Assembly (NCBI RefSeq): GCF_016862315.1
Contig: NZ_BOMS01000098.1
Coordinates: forward strand, 1 to 63,751
From: Actinoplanes palleronii
GTDB taxonomy: Bacteria; Actinomycetota; Actinomycetes; Mycobacteriales; Micromonosporaceae
Reading direction: 5' to 3'
Length of the DNA stretch: 63,751 bases
Shown here in pieces: positions 49,113-58,267 of this stretch. The notes under the pieces are model-generated. The model had not been told where the DNA came from, ran no database searches, and worked only from the letters and a program-made list of their open reading frames with translations. The translations under genes were made by a program, and so were the position numbers. How positions within the stretch are numbered: position 1 is the stretch's first letter; every line of letters begins with the position of its first letter.

Positions 49113-52100
49113 GTGTTCGTGCTGGTGATCGGCGCGGTGCGGGCCCGTACCGCGCAGGTGCTGACGATCCTTGTCCTGACCATGGTGGCCGCCGCCGTCG
49201 CGGTGGCCGGGCCGTGGTTCGCCTACGCGTCGGCCGGTCGCGCCGCGGTCGTCGACCTGGCCGCGGCGGGCGCCGCCGAGCGGGTGGTCACGGCGGTGCA
49301 GGACGTGAACACCCAGGGCGAGCCGGTGGCCGCGCTCCGGGCGTTCGGCGACCGGGTCGGCCGGGGGCTTGGCATACCGGTGAGCGAGCCGGTGACCGGG
49401 CTGAGTGTGCTGCTCAGCGTACGGGTGGGCGCGACCGCCACGCCGATCCGGATGGCGTACCGGGACGGCTTCTGCGCGCACGTACGGCTGGACGGGCCGT
49501 GCCCCGGCCGGCCCGCCGAGGTCGCGATCAGCCAGGAGGCCGCGCAGCGCCTCGGGGTCGCGCCGGGCGCGTCGCTGCGGCTGCACAGCTCGCTGACGGC
49601 CGCGACGGTGACGGTGACCGTGGTCGCCCGGTACACCCGGCGGGATCCGGACGGGCCGTACTGGAGCAACGAGGTGTTCCGCGGGACGGCCGGCCTGGAC
49701 CCGGTCTTCGCGCCGGTCGAGGCGTTTCGCGCGGCGCCGCTGTGGAACGTCGCCCAGGCGTACGACGCGGTGCTGCCCGACGCGGTGATCCGCGGCGACC
49801 GCACGCTCGCCGCGGACCTGGCCGCTGCCGACGCCCGCCTCGGCGCCGACCAGGTCCGGCTCGCCACCGGCGCCGGCCGCCTGCTCACCACGATCGCAAA
49901 GGACCGGGCCACCGTGCTGCGCGGCGTGCTCACCGCCGGGGTGCAACTGGTGATCCTCACCTGGTTCGCGATCGGCCTGGCCGGGCGGTACACGTCCGGG
50001 GACCGGCGGGCCGACGCCGCCCTGCTCAAGCTGCGCGGGGTCAGCCGCTCCGGCACCCTGCGACTGGCCTGGGGCCAGCACCTGGTGCCGCTGCTGCTCG
50101 GCGTGCTGGCCGGCGCCCCGATCGGCTACCTGCTGGCCCGGGCGCTGACCGGCGCGCACCCGGCGGCCGGTGACCGGGCGGCGGCGCTGGCCTGGTCCGC
50201 CGCCGCGGCCGGCGCGGTCCTGCTCGGCGGCCTGGCCGTGCTGGCCGTGGTCGAGGCGGTGCTGCTCGGCCGGCCGGTGGCGGCGCTGCTGCGTCCGGCG
50301 TCCGGCAGTGGCAACCCGTTGTGGTCCTGGCTGGTCGACGTGCTGCTGCTGGCCGTCGCCGGCGCCGCGCTGTTCCAGGCCGGCTCCGGCGCGGCGGACG
50401 GGACAGACGCGGCCGGTGCGGCGGACGGGACAGGCGCGGCCGGCTCGGCGGCCGGGGTGGGCGTGGCCGCGCCGGCCCTGGTCGCGCTCGCCGTCGGGCT
50501 GATCACCGCCCGGCTGCTGGGCCGGGTCGCCGCCCGGACCGGCCGGGTCGCGCTGCGTGCCGGTCGGCTGCGGCTCGGCCTGAGCGCCCTGCGACTCTCC
50601 CGCTCGCCCGGCGTGGAACGGGTGTTCGCGCTGGTCGTGGTCGGTGTCGCGCTGTTCGGCACGGCGGCCGGCGCGCTGTCGGCGGAAAACCGGGCGCGGG
50701 CCGGGCGCAGCACCGCCGACCTGGGCGCGGTCCGGGTCCTCACGGTGCCCGACACGAACCGGACCGCGCTGCTCGACGCGGTACGCCGGGCCGACCCGAG
50801 CGGCCGCCAGGCGATGGCCGCGGTCGTCACCCGCGACGGTGAGCTGCGGATCCTCGAGGTGGACAGCACCCGGCTGGCCGCGGTCGCGGCCTGGCGCCCG
50901 GAGTACGGCCCGGTCACCACGCTGCCCGAGGCCACCGCCGCGGCGACCGTCCCCGCGCCGCCGGCGATCACCGGCGACCGGCTGACCGTCCGGTACCGGC
51001 GGGACGGCCCGGACCCGCTCGGCCTCACCCTGACCCTGCGGCACGAGGGCACCGGCGCACCGGTCACCGTCTCGTTCGGCGCGCTCGGCGCGGGGGAGCG
51101 GACCGCGGCCGGTACGGTCAGCGGCTGCGCCGCAGCGCCCGGCTGCCGGATCGTGAACTGGGCGCTGACCACCGCGCCGTCCGCGAGCGGGCGCACCGAC
51201 CCGGCACCGGCCGGCGCCGCGGTGACCCTGCGCGAGCTGCGCCAGGACGGGGCGGACCCGGTGGTGCTGGACGGGGCCGCGCTCGCCGACATCGGGCGGT
51301 GGCGGCCCGGCACGGACGGTTCGGCGCTCGACCTGGTCGCCGCGGACCGGGCCCTGCGCCTGGTCGCCGACCCGAACACCGGCGACCGGCCGCACGTCGG
51401 CACGCAGGCGTGGGCGGCCGGGACCCGCGGGCCGCTGCCGGTCGTGCTGGCCGGGCCGGCGCCGTCCGACTGGCGGTACACCGACGCGCTGCTCGGGTCG
51501 TACGGTGAAAAAACGCCTGTCGCGGTGACCGCGAGCGTCGCGGCGCTCCCGGTGGTCGGACGGTCCGGGGTGATGATCGACCTGGATGCCACCCGGCGGC
51601 TGACCGCGGTGGCCGAGCCGGGCGGCCGGTTCCAGGTCTGGCTGGCGCCTGGCGCTCCGCCCGGGATCGTCGGCGCGCTGGCCGCGGCGGGCCTGACGGT
51701 CGGCACCGACACCACCGCCACGGCCCGCGAGGAGCAGCTCGGCGGGCAGGGGCCGGCCGCGGTGGTGCGGTTCGCGCTGCTCGCCGGGGTGGCGGCGCTG
51801 CTGCTGGCCGCGGTGACCGTGGCGGTCGGGCTGACCGTGGAACGTCGCACGCTCGCCGAGCAGCTGGGCGCGCTGCGCCATCAGGGGCTGCCGGCCCGGG
51901 TCGCGGTCACCGTGGGGTACACCGGACCAGCCGTCCTGATCCTGACCGGCGTCCTGACCGGGGTGCTGGCCACCGTGCTGGGTGTGGCGCTGACCGGCAG
52001 CGCGGTGCCGCCGTTCACCGACGGCTGGCAGGTCCTCGCCGCGCCCTCGCCGCTGGCGCCCGGGGTGCTGGTGGCCGCCGCGCTCGGCGCCCTGCTCCTG

Positions 52101-52157
52101 CTGGGTCTGCCCGCGTGGTCGGCACTGCGCCCGCTGATCGGGGGAATCCGCCGGTGA
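49113..52157 (+). CDS. Large FtsX-domain ABC permease 1
   Basis: 1014 aa from GTG 49113. N-terminal membrane helix (VLTILVLTMVAAAVAVAGPW), ~240-residue extracytoplasmic domain, a cluster of membrane helices at ~270-500 (LTWFAIGLAGRYTSGDRRAD with the FtsX-type LKLRGVSRSGTLRLAWGQHL), a second large external domain, and three C-terminal helices (LLAGVAALLLAAVTVAVGLT; VGYTGPAVLILTGVLTGVLA) with GALRHQGLPARVA. So it is a two-FtsX-module permease. Alternative low-complexity repeats of Ala-Ala-Asp-Gly near 415-450 (ADGTDAAGAADGTGAAGSAA) may be slippage. Substrate unknown; external domains suggest lipid or large-molecule handling. Confidence 0.88.
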   Translation: MFVLVIGAVRARTAQVLTILVLTMVAAAVAVAGPWFAYASAGRAAVVDLAAAGAAERVVTAVQDVNTQGEPVAALRAFGDRVGRGLGIPVSEPVTGLSVLLSVRVGATATPIRMAYRDGFCAHVRLDGPCPGRPAEVAISQEAAQRLGVAPGASLRLHSSLTAATVTVTVVARYTRRDPDGPYWSNEVFRGTAGLDPVFAPVEAFRAAPLWNVAQAYDAVLPDAVIRGDRTLAADLAAADARLGADQVRLATGAGRLLTTIAKDRATVLRGVLTAGVQLVILTWFAIGLAGRYTSGDRRADAALLKLRGVSRSGTLRLAWGQHLVPLLLGVLAGAPIGYLLARALTGAHPAAGDRAAALAWSAAAAGAVLLGGLAVLAVVEAVLLGRPVAALLRPASGSGNPLWSWLVDVLLLAVAGAALFQAGSGAADGTDAAGAADGTGAAGSAAGVGVAAPALVALAVGLITARLLGRVAARTGRVALRAGRLRLGLSALRLSRSPGVERVFALVVVGVALFGTAAGALSAENRARAGRSTADLGAVRVLTVPDTNRTALLDAVRRADPSGRQAMAAVVTRDGELRILEVDSTRLAAVAAWRPEYGPVTTLPEATAAATVPAPPAITGDRLTVRYRRDGPDPLGLTLTLRHEGTGAPVTVSFGALGAGERTAAGTVSGCAAAPGCRIVNWALTTAPSASGRTDPAPAGAAVTLRELRQDGADPVVLDGAALADIGRWRPGTDGSALDLVAADRALRLVADPNTGDRPHVGTQAWAAGTRGPLPVVLAGPAPSDWRYTDALLGSYGEKTPVAVTASVAALPVVGRSGVMIDLDATRRLTAVAEPGGRFQVWLAPGAPPGIVGALAAAGLTVGTDTTATAREEQLGGQGPAAVVRFALLAGVAALLLAAVTVAVGLTVERRTLAEQLGALRHQGLPARVAVTVGYTGPAVLILTGVLTGVLATVLGVALTGSAVPPFTDGWQVLAAPSPLAPGVLVAAALGALLLLGLPAWSALRPLIGGIRR

Positions 52158-55045
52158 TCATGCTCGTGCTGGCGATGGTCTGGCACCGCCGCGGCCAGTC
52201 GGTCACCCTCGCGCTGCTCGCCCTGCTGGCGGTCGCGTCGGCGGTGGCCGCGCCGGCCTACCTGATCGCCGCGGACCGGGCGGTGGCCGCCGGCCAGATC
52301 GCCACCGCCGCGACCGGGGAGCTGAGCCTGACCGTCCGCGCCGTGCAGGACGCGATGACCGGCGACGGGCCCGGCGACGACTTCGCCGACCTGGGCGGGA
52401 CCCTGATCGCGCTGCCCGGCTTCACGTACTACTACTCCGCGGAGACGCCCACGGTCGGGCTGGAGAAGACCGACCGCGACCCGACCCGGCTGGTCTTCCG
52501 GCAGGACGCCTGCTCCCACGTGCGGATCGTGGCCGGGCGCTGCCTGTTCGGCGAGGGCGACGTGCTGCTCGGCGAGCGGACCGCGGAACGGCTCGGCCTG
52601 GCACCGGGCGCCGTGATCACGCTGGCCTCGGCCGTGCCGGACAACTCGGGCGGCGTCCCGCGGTTCGTGCCGGCCGGCGAGCCCAAGACCCTGACCGTCG
52701 CGGGGATCTACACCCCGCGCAGCCCGGGCGAGACGTACTGGGGTCGGCACGGCTACTTCGTCACCTCTCTCGGCTTCGCCGGCGAACCCGTGCTGACCAC
52801 CTCGATGACGCTGCCCGCGATGGACGTGGTCCGCACCGAAATGGCGATCGACGGGATCGCCGCGCCCGGCGCCCTCGACGTCGACCGCCTCGACCGCCTG
52901 CGCGCCGAGCTGCGGCGCCTGGACGCGTCGGCCGCCGAGCTGGACCAGACCCTGCAGATCGACACCGACATCCCGCGGCTGCTGGACCGGATCGACGAGG
53001 GCCGGGCCGCGGCCTCGCTGCTGGTCCCGGTGCTGGCCGTGCCGCTGGTGCTGCTCGCCTGCTTCAGCATCCACCTGACCGTCGGCTACGGCGCCGAGGG
53101 CCGGCAGAGCGAGCTGGCCGTGGTCGCCCTGCGCGGCGCCCGGTGGTGGTCACGCTGGTGGCTGGCGACCGGGGAGAGCCTGGTCGCGGTGCTGGCCGGT
53201 GCGCTCGCCGGCTGCCTCGCCGGGCAGTTGCTGATCACCGCGGTGGTCGCGTTCCGGTTCCCCGGCGTCGGGCCGGCCGCCGACTGGTCGTCGCTGCGGT
53301 ACGCCCCGATCGCCACGCTGATCGCGCTGCTCGCCGCGGTCGCGGCCCAGCGACGGCAGCTCACCCGGCCGGTCGCCGGGCTGCTCCGGCGGATTCCCGG
53401 CCCGGGCGCCGGGCGGGTGCCGTACGCCGAAGCGGTGCTGCTGGTCCTCGCCGTGGTGGCCGGCGCCCAGCTGGTCCTCTCCGGCGGCTCGCTCACCGGC
53501 GTCGGCCTGTTCGCCCCCGCGTTCACGCTGCTCATCCTGGCCCTGCTCGCCTCGCGGGCGGTGCTCCCGGTGATCGGCCGGATCGCCGCCGGTGCGCTGC
53601 GCCGCGGCCGGCTCGGACCGGCCCTGGCCGGTCTCCAGCTGACCCGGCGCCCCGGCGCCTCCCGGCTGTTCGCGCTGCTGGCGGCGGCCGCGGCGGTGGC
53701 CGGGTACGCGGGCTGCGCGGTGGACACCGCGGTGCAGGGCCGGGACGCCCAGACCCGGCTGGGCGCGGGCGCGGAACGGGTGCTCACCGTCCAGCCGGTC
53801 TCCGGGCGCCAGCTGCTCGACGCGGTGCGCGCCGCCGACCCGGCCGGTGAGTGGGCGATGGCGGTCACCCAGCTGCCCGGCGGCGGGCTCGCGGTGGACA
53901 GCACCCGGCTGGCCACGGTCGCGTACGGGCCGTTCCCCCGACTTGATCAGATTCGGCCGTCGGTGGTCGAGCCGGTCACCGTGACCGGGCCGGAACTCGC
54001 GATCGACGTGACCAGCGACAGCGATCGGCTGCGGCTGAGCGTGCTGGTCTCCTCGTCCGCCGGGGAAGCCTCGGTCGACATCGGTGAGCTGCGGAAAGGG
54101 CGGCAGACGTACCGGCAGCGCCCGGAGGTCTGCCGGGCCGGCTGCCGGATCAACGGTGTCGAGATCGGCGGCTCCGGCCGGGAGCGGGTCACCGGCCGCG
54201 TGATCATCCACTCCCTCGGCGACCGCTGGCTCGCCTCCGAGCGCGGCACCCTCTCCGCGGCACCGGAAGGCGTCACGGTCCGGGCCGACGTCAACCCGGC
54301 CTACGCGGAGGTGGTCCGCTTGCGGCCCGCGGGCGTGCCGGATCCGCTCCCCATCGCGTACGCCGGGAAAGCACCCGTGGCGATCACCGGGCTGGCCGAG
54401 CAGCCGATCCCGGTGGCGGCGGTGGCGACCCTGCCGGTCGTACCGTCCCTCGGCCGGCACGCGTACGTGGCCGACCTGAGCTACGCCGGCCTGCTCACCG
54501 CCGGCACCAAGCGGGCCCCGCAGCCGCAGGTGTGGCTGAACGCCGCCGCCCCCGCGGACGCGCCGGCCCGGCTCGCCGCGTACGGGCTGACCGTGGTCGA
54601 CGACACCGGGGCTTCGGCGATCCGGGACCGGCTGGACCGGCAGGGGCCGGCGCTGTCCCTCGGGTTCTACCTGCTGGCGGCGGTGCTGGCGACACTGCTC
54701 GGCACGGGAGCGCTGGTGCTCACCGTGGCGGTGGACCGTGGGCGGCGCGCCGAGGACCTGGTCGCCATGCGGGTGCAGGGTTTGCGTCGCGGGGTGGCCG
54801 GGCAGGCGACGTTCTGGACGTACCCGGTGCTGGTCAGCGCCGCGGTCCTGGTGGGCATGCTGGTCGGGCTGGCCGGGTGGTGGGCGACCGGGTGGGCGCT
54901 GCCGCTGGCCGGGGTGCACCCGCCCGACCTACCGTTGCCGGGCCGGCCGCGCGCCGGGGTGCTGCTCTGGTGGGGCGGGGGGATCCTGGCGCCCTACCTG
55001 CTGGCGGCCGTGCTCGGCGGCCGTGACCTGCAGCGCAGGTTATAG
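52154..55045 (+). CDS. Large FtsX-domain ABC permease 2
   Basis: 963 aa from GTG 52154, overlapping the previous stop by GTGA. Same architecture as permease 1: one N-terminal helix (VTLALLALLAVASAVAAPAY), external domain, central FtsX cluster (LACFSIHLTVGYGAEGRQSE; ELAVVALRGARWWSRWWLAT), second external domain, C-terminal three helices (GFYLLAAVLATLLGTGALVL; EDLVAMRVQGLRRGVAGQAT). The two permeases look like ancient duplicates and probably form a heterodimer on the ATPase dimer. Confidence 0.88.
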   Translation: MIMLVLAMVWHRRGQSVTLALLALLAVASAVAAPAYLIAADRAVAAGQIATAATGELSLTVRAVQDAMTGDGPGDDFADLGGTLIALPGFTYYYSAETPTVGLEKTDRDPTRLVFRQDACSHVRIVAGRCLFGEGDVLLGERTAERLGLAPGAVITLASAVPDNSGGVPRFVPAGEPKTLTVAGIYTPRSPGETYWGRHGYFVTSLGFAGEPVLTTSMTLPAMDVVRTEMAIDGIAAPGALDVDRLDRLRAELRRLDASAAELDQTLQIDTDIPRLLDRIDEGRAAASLLVPVLAVPLVLLACFSIHLTVGYGAEGRQSELAVVALRGARWWSRWWLATGESLVAVLAGALAGCLAGQLLITAVVAFRFPGVGPAADWSSLRYAPIATLIALLAAVAAQRRQLTRPVAGLLRRIPGPGAGRVPYAEAVLLVLAVVAGAQLVLSGGSLTGVGLFAPAFTLLILALLASRAVLPVIGRIAAGALRRGRLGPALAGLQLTRRPGASRLFALLAAAAAVAGYAGCAVDTAVQGRDAQTRLGAGAERVLTVQPVSGRQLLDAVRAADPAGEWAMAVTQLPGGGLAVDSTRLATVAYGPFPRLDQIRPSVVEPVTVTGPELAIDVTSDSDRLRLSVLVSSSAGEASVDIGELRKGRQTYRQRPEVCRAGCRINGVEIGGSGRERVTGRVIIHSLGDRWLASERGTLSAAPEGVTVRADVNPAYAEVVRLRPAGVPDPLPIAYAGKAPVAITGLAEQPIPVAAVATLPVVPSLGRHAYVADLSYAGLLTAGTKRAPQPQVWLNAAAPADAPARLAAYGLTVVDDTGASAIRDRLDRQGPALSLGFYLLAAVLATLLGTGALVLTVAVDRGRRAEDLVAMRVQGLRRGVAGQATFWTYPVLVSAAVLVGMLVGLAGWWATGWALPLAGVHPPDLPLPGRPRAGVLLWWGGGILAPYLLAAVLGGRDLQRRL

Positions 55046-55162
55046 TCCAGCTTTGCTATTTGTGCAAGGGCCCAAAGACTCTGGCTTTAATTGATCCAAT
55101 CAGGGGTCCGGATCCGTTCTGTTCCACAACGAAGCTGTGTGAGCGCTGTGGAAGGGGTTCGT

Positions 55163-55978
55163 GTGCACGCCGTCGAACGTGGGTCACGCTGGCGTCGTCT
55201 GACGGGAGTCGCCGTCACCGCCCTGGCATTAATCCTGCTGCAGCCGCACGCGGCCTCGGCCGTCGAGCCGGGTGTGCCCGACCCGCCGAACCAGCTGATC
55301 ACCGACACCGGTGAGGGTGACCTCTCCGACGCGGACAAGGACTTCGCGACGAAGGTGCGGCTCGCCGGGCTGTGGGAGATCCCGGCCGGCGAGATGGCCC
55401 AGCAGAAGTCGAAGGATCCGCGGATCCAGGCGATCGGCAAGGACATCTCCGCCCAGCACGTGATCCTGGACAAGATGGTCCGGGCCGCGTCGCGCAAGCT
55501 GGACATCCCGCTGCCCGACAAGCCCAACGCCGACCAGCAGAAGTGGCTGGGCGAGATGCGGGCCGCCGAGGGCACCGATTTCGACCAGATCTACATCGAC
55601 CGGCTCCGGGCCGCCCACGGCAAGATCTTCCCGGCCATCGCGACGATCCGGACCAGCACCCGCAACGACACGATCCGCAAACTCGCGCAGCGGGCGAACC
55701 AGTTCGTGATGACCCACCTGACCCTGCTGGAGAGCAGCGGCATCGTCGACTTCGCCGCGCTGCCGACCGCACCGCCGCCGGCCGCGGCCACCAGCTCGGC
55801 CGCCGCGGCACCGGCCGCCCTGTCCGCGTCCGAGTCGTCGAGCCAGTCGACGTCCGCGCTGGTCAGCACGCCGATCCTGATCGCCGTGGTGGTCGCCGCG
55901 TTCGGGATCGCGGCCTTCGCCAGCCGCCGCTTCCTCCCGGACACCCGCCGCCGTCGCCGCTACCGCAGCCCCTTCTGA
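55163..55978 (+). CDS. DUF4142 secreted/membrane protein
   Basis: 271 aa from GTG 55163 (GGAAGGGG upstream). Signal peptide (LTGVAVTALALILLQPHAAS A). DUF4142 domain ~55-215 with its ferritin-like helices and conserved SKDPRIQAIGKDISAQHVIL, LGEMRAAEGTDFDQIYIDRL and AHGKIFPAIATIR. Then an Ala/Ser-rich linker and a C-terminal membrane helix (TPILIAVVVAAFGIAAFA) with an Arg-rich tail. Extracytoplasmic, membrane-anchored at both ends of the mature protein or at the C-terminus. Function unknown. Confidence 0.88.
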   Translation: MHAVERGSRWRRLTGVAVTALALILLQPHAASAVEPGVPDPPNQLITDTGEGDLSDADKDFATKVRLAGLWEIPAGEMAQQKSKDPRIQAIGKDISAQHVILDKMVRAASRKLDIPLPDKPNADQQKWLGEMRAAEGTDFDQIYIDRLRAAHGKIFPAIATIRTSTRNDTIRKLAQRANQFVMTHLTLLESSGIVDFAALPTAPPPAAATSSAAAAPAALSASESSSQSTSALVSTPILIAVVVAAFGIAAFASRRFLPDTRRRRRYRSPF

Positions 55979-55984
55979 CAACCC

Positions 55985-56164
55985 GCACCCGAACTCCCCA
56001 CGCAAGCGGCGAACCCCTCGTGTGTGTGAACTTGCGGTTCGCTCCGCACCCAAAGTCCCCACGCAAGCGGCGAACCCCCGTTGCGTGGGGACTTTCGGTT
56101 CGCTCCGCACCACAACTCCCCACGCAAGCGGTTAACCCCCGGAGCGTGGGGAGTTGTGGTGCGG
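55985..56164. repeat. Three ~60-bp direct repeats, each a hairpin with co-varying arms
   Basis: Three consecutive copies of a unit with core CCCCACGCAAGCGG and AACCCC. Copy 2 folds as a perfect 15-bp stem (56052-56066 with 56081-56095); copy 3 as a perfect 21-bp stem (56105-56125 with 56144-56164, 18-nt loop). The variable bases of the arms differ between copies but stay complementary. Copy 1 (from ~55991) has a weaker right arm. The site separates convergent genes, so it may act as a terminator; the pairing suggests selection on RNA or cruciform structure. Confidence 0.85.
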
Positions 56165-56335
56165 TGCGCGCCGGAACTTCACACGCTGGGTTTGACCGGG
56201 ACCACACGCGGACGTCGCCCCGGAGGGCTTCGCGTTCTGGACGCGCCAGCGGCCAGCGAAGCCCGCAGGGGTCCCGGCGGGAGCGGCGGTCCGTACCCCG
56301 GCGGACGCACGACCACAAGCTCTTGAATTTGATCT

Positions 56336-57175
56336 TCAGGGGGTTTCGGAGCCGCCCGGGACGAGCGTGACCTCGCCGTCGACGTGCTGGACGGTGAAGA
56401 GCGTGCCCGGCGGGTAGGAGCCGAGGACCTCGGGCGGTAGCTGGACCGTGCCGTCGCCGGCGACCACCGCGAAGTCCTGGCCGTCGCGGCCCTCGGCGCC
56501 GACCCGGCCGTCACGGATGGTGACCGCGCGGCCCAGCCGGGAGCCCACCTCGTTGTCGTGGGTCACCACCACGATCGTCGTTTCACGTTCCGCGTTCACC
56601 GTTTCGAGTGCATCCAGGACCTCGTCGCGGCCCGCGGTGTCCAGCCGGCTGGTCGGTTCATCGACGAGCAGCAGCCCCGGGCCGGTCGCGATGCCGACCG
56701 CGAGCGCGGCGCGCTGACGGCCACCCGGCGTCAGGTCGGCGAGTTTGCGGCGGCCCTGGCCGGGCAGGCCGACCAGGTCGAGGATGCGGTCCGGGTCGTC
56801 GAGCTTGATGCCGCGGGTGTGCGCGGCACGGCGCTGGGCGAGCCAGATGTTGCGGTGCAGCGTCGCGTAGGGCAGAAGGTTGCGCGCCGCGCCCTGCAGC
56901 ACCACGCCGATCTCGGTGCCGCGCAGCCGGGAGATCTCGCTGTCGGCGAGTTTGCCCAGGTCATACGTGCCTACGTTGATCCGGCCGGCGGACGGGCGCA
57001 TGAGGCCTGCGAGCAGCGCGATCAGGGTGGACTTGCCGGACCCGGACGGGCCGACCAGGGCGAGCGTCTCGCCCGGCGCGATGGAGAGATCGACCCCGGC
57101 CAGGGCCACCACGTCACCCGCCTCGGCGCGGTAGATGTGCACCACCCGCCGGCACGCGACTGCCAGTCCGTTCAT
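56336..57175 (-). CDS. Orphan ABC-type ATPase with altered signature
   Basis: 279 aa from ATG 57175. Walker A GPSGSGKST, Q-loop IGVVLQGAARNLL, Walker B LLLVDEPTSRLD, switch His VVTHDNEV are normal. The ABC signature is LTPGGRQRAALAVG, so the usual LSGGQ has Ser to Thr-Pro and Gln to Arg. A ~60-residue C-terminal extension (FAVVAGDGTVQLPPEVLGSY ... VQHVDGEVTLVPGG) resembles a small beta domain. LolD/MacB-like core, but no permease gene is near. May serve a distant permease or a non-transport role. Confidence 0.8.
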   Translation of the reverse strand: MNGLAVACRRVVHIYRAEAGDVVALAGVDLSIAPGETLALVGPSGSGKSTLIALLAGLMRPSAGRINVGTYDLGKLADSEISRLRGTEIGVVLQGAARNLLPYATLHRNIWLAQRRAAHTRGIKLDDPDRILDLVGLPGQGRRKLADLTPGGRQRAALAVGIATGPGLLLVDEPTSRLDTAGRDEVLDALETVNAERETTIVVVTHDNEVGSRLGRAVTIRDGRVGAEGRDGQDFAVVAGDGTVQLPPEVLGSYPPGTLFTVQHVDGEVTLVPGGSETP

Positions 57176-57242
57176 GCCTGCACGGTAATCAAGGCGGACC
57201 GTCCTGACGACCCCACAGCAACGCCTCCTACCATGTGCGCCT

Positions 57243-58181
57243 GTGCGCGACATCGCTGTTTTCACCGGATCCGCCCATCCCGAACTGGCCGCGGAGATCT
57301 GCGAGCACCTCGGTGTGCCGCTTCTCCCGACCAGGATCTCCCGGTTCGCCAACGACTGCATCGAGGTGCAGCTCGAGGGGAACTGCCGGGAACGGGACGT
57401 GTTCCTGATCCAGCCCCTGGTTCCCCCGACCCAGGAGCACCTCGCCGAGTTGCTCTTCATGCTCGACGCCGCCCGTGGCGCGTCGGCCGGCCGGATCACC
57501 GTGGTCCTGCCGCATTACGCCTACGCCCGCTCCGACAAGAAGGACGCGCCTCGCATCTCGATCGGCGGCCGCCTGGTCGCCGACCTGCTGACCACCGCCG
57601 GCGCCGACCGGGTCCTCGCCATGACCCTGCACTCGCCGCAGGTGCACGGCTTCTTCAGCATCCCGGTCGACCACCTGCACGCGCTGAAGGAGCTGGCCCA
57701 CCACTTCCGCGGCTATGACCTGAGCAACACCGTGGTGGTCTCACCGGACCTGGGCAACGCCAAGGAGGCCGCGGCGTTCGCCCGGCTGCTCGACATCGAC
57801 GTGGCGGCCGGCGCCAAACAGCGGTTCGCCGACGACAAAGTGGTGATCAGCTCGGTCATCGGTGACGTCAACGACAAGGACGTGATCGTCCTGGACGACG
57901 AGATCGCCAAGGGCAGCACGGTGTTCGAGCTGCTCGCCCGGCTGCGCGAGCGCAACGTCCGCAGCGTGCGGGTGGCCTGCACGCACGGGCTGCTCACCAA
58001 CGACGCGGTGCAGCGGCTGGCCGCCGAGAAGGAGATCGAGGAGATCGTCTGCACGAACACGGTGCCGATCCCGCCGGCCAAGCGGCACGAGAAGCTGACC
58101 GTGCTGTCGGTGGCCCCGGCCCTGGCCGAGGCGATGCGGCGGATACACAACGGCGAGTCGGTCAGCGCCCTTTTCGTGTAA
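57243..58181 (+). CDS. Ribose-phosphate pyrophosphokinase family protein (variant PRPP loop)
   Basis: 312 aa from GTG 57243. Tandem phosphoribosyltransferase fold: VFTGSAHPELAAEICEHLGV, VFLIQPLVPPTQEHLAELLF, LPHYAYARSDKKDAPRISIG, LHSPQVHGFFSIPVDHLHAL, VVSPDLGNAKEAAAFARLL and VLDDEIAKGSTVFELLARLR. It should transfer pyrophosphate from ATP to ribose-5-phosphate. The PRPP loop DDEIAKGST departs from the DDM-I-D-T-A/G-G-T of housekeeping class I enzymes, so this is probably a secondary paralog rather than the essential prs. Confidence 0.82.
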   Translation: MRDIAVFTGSAHPELAAEICEHLGVPLLPTRISRFANDCIEVQLEGNCRERDVFLIQPLVPPTQEHLAELLFMLDAARGASAGRITVVLPHYAYARSDKKDAPRISIGGRLVADLLTTAGADRVLAMTLHSPQVHGFFSIPVDHLHALKELAHHFRGYDLSNTVVVSPDLGNAKEAAAFARLLDIDVAAGAKQRFADDKVVISSVIGDVNDKDVIVLDDEIAKGSTVFELLARLRERNVRSVRVACTHGLLTNDAVQRLAAEKEIEEIVCTNTVPIPPAKRHEKLTVLSVAPALAEAMRRIHNGESVSALFV

Positions 58182-58267
58182 ACCGTGGCCGGAATCCGGC
58201 TCGGTGATGAACTACCGGGCCGGATTCCGCCGAACACCCCTCACGCACGTCCCGTAACACGAAAAAT

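Noticed and set aside
49089..51881. 930-codon minus-strand frame opposite permease 1
   Set aside because: Gly/Arg/Gln-rich shadow without domains; the plus strand has membrane helices and an operon context.
55985..56164. CRISPR array
   Set aside because: The three repeats are adjacent hairpins without spacers of constant length, and no cas genes are near.
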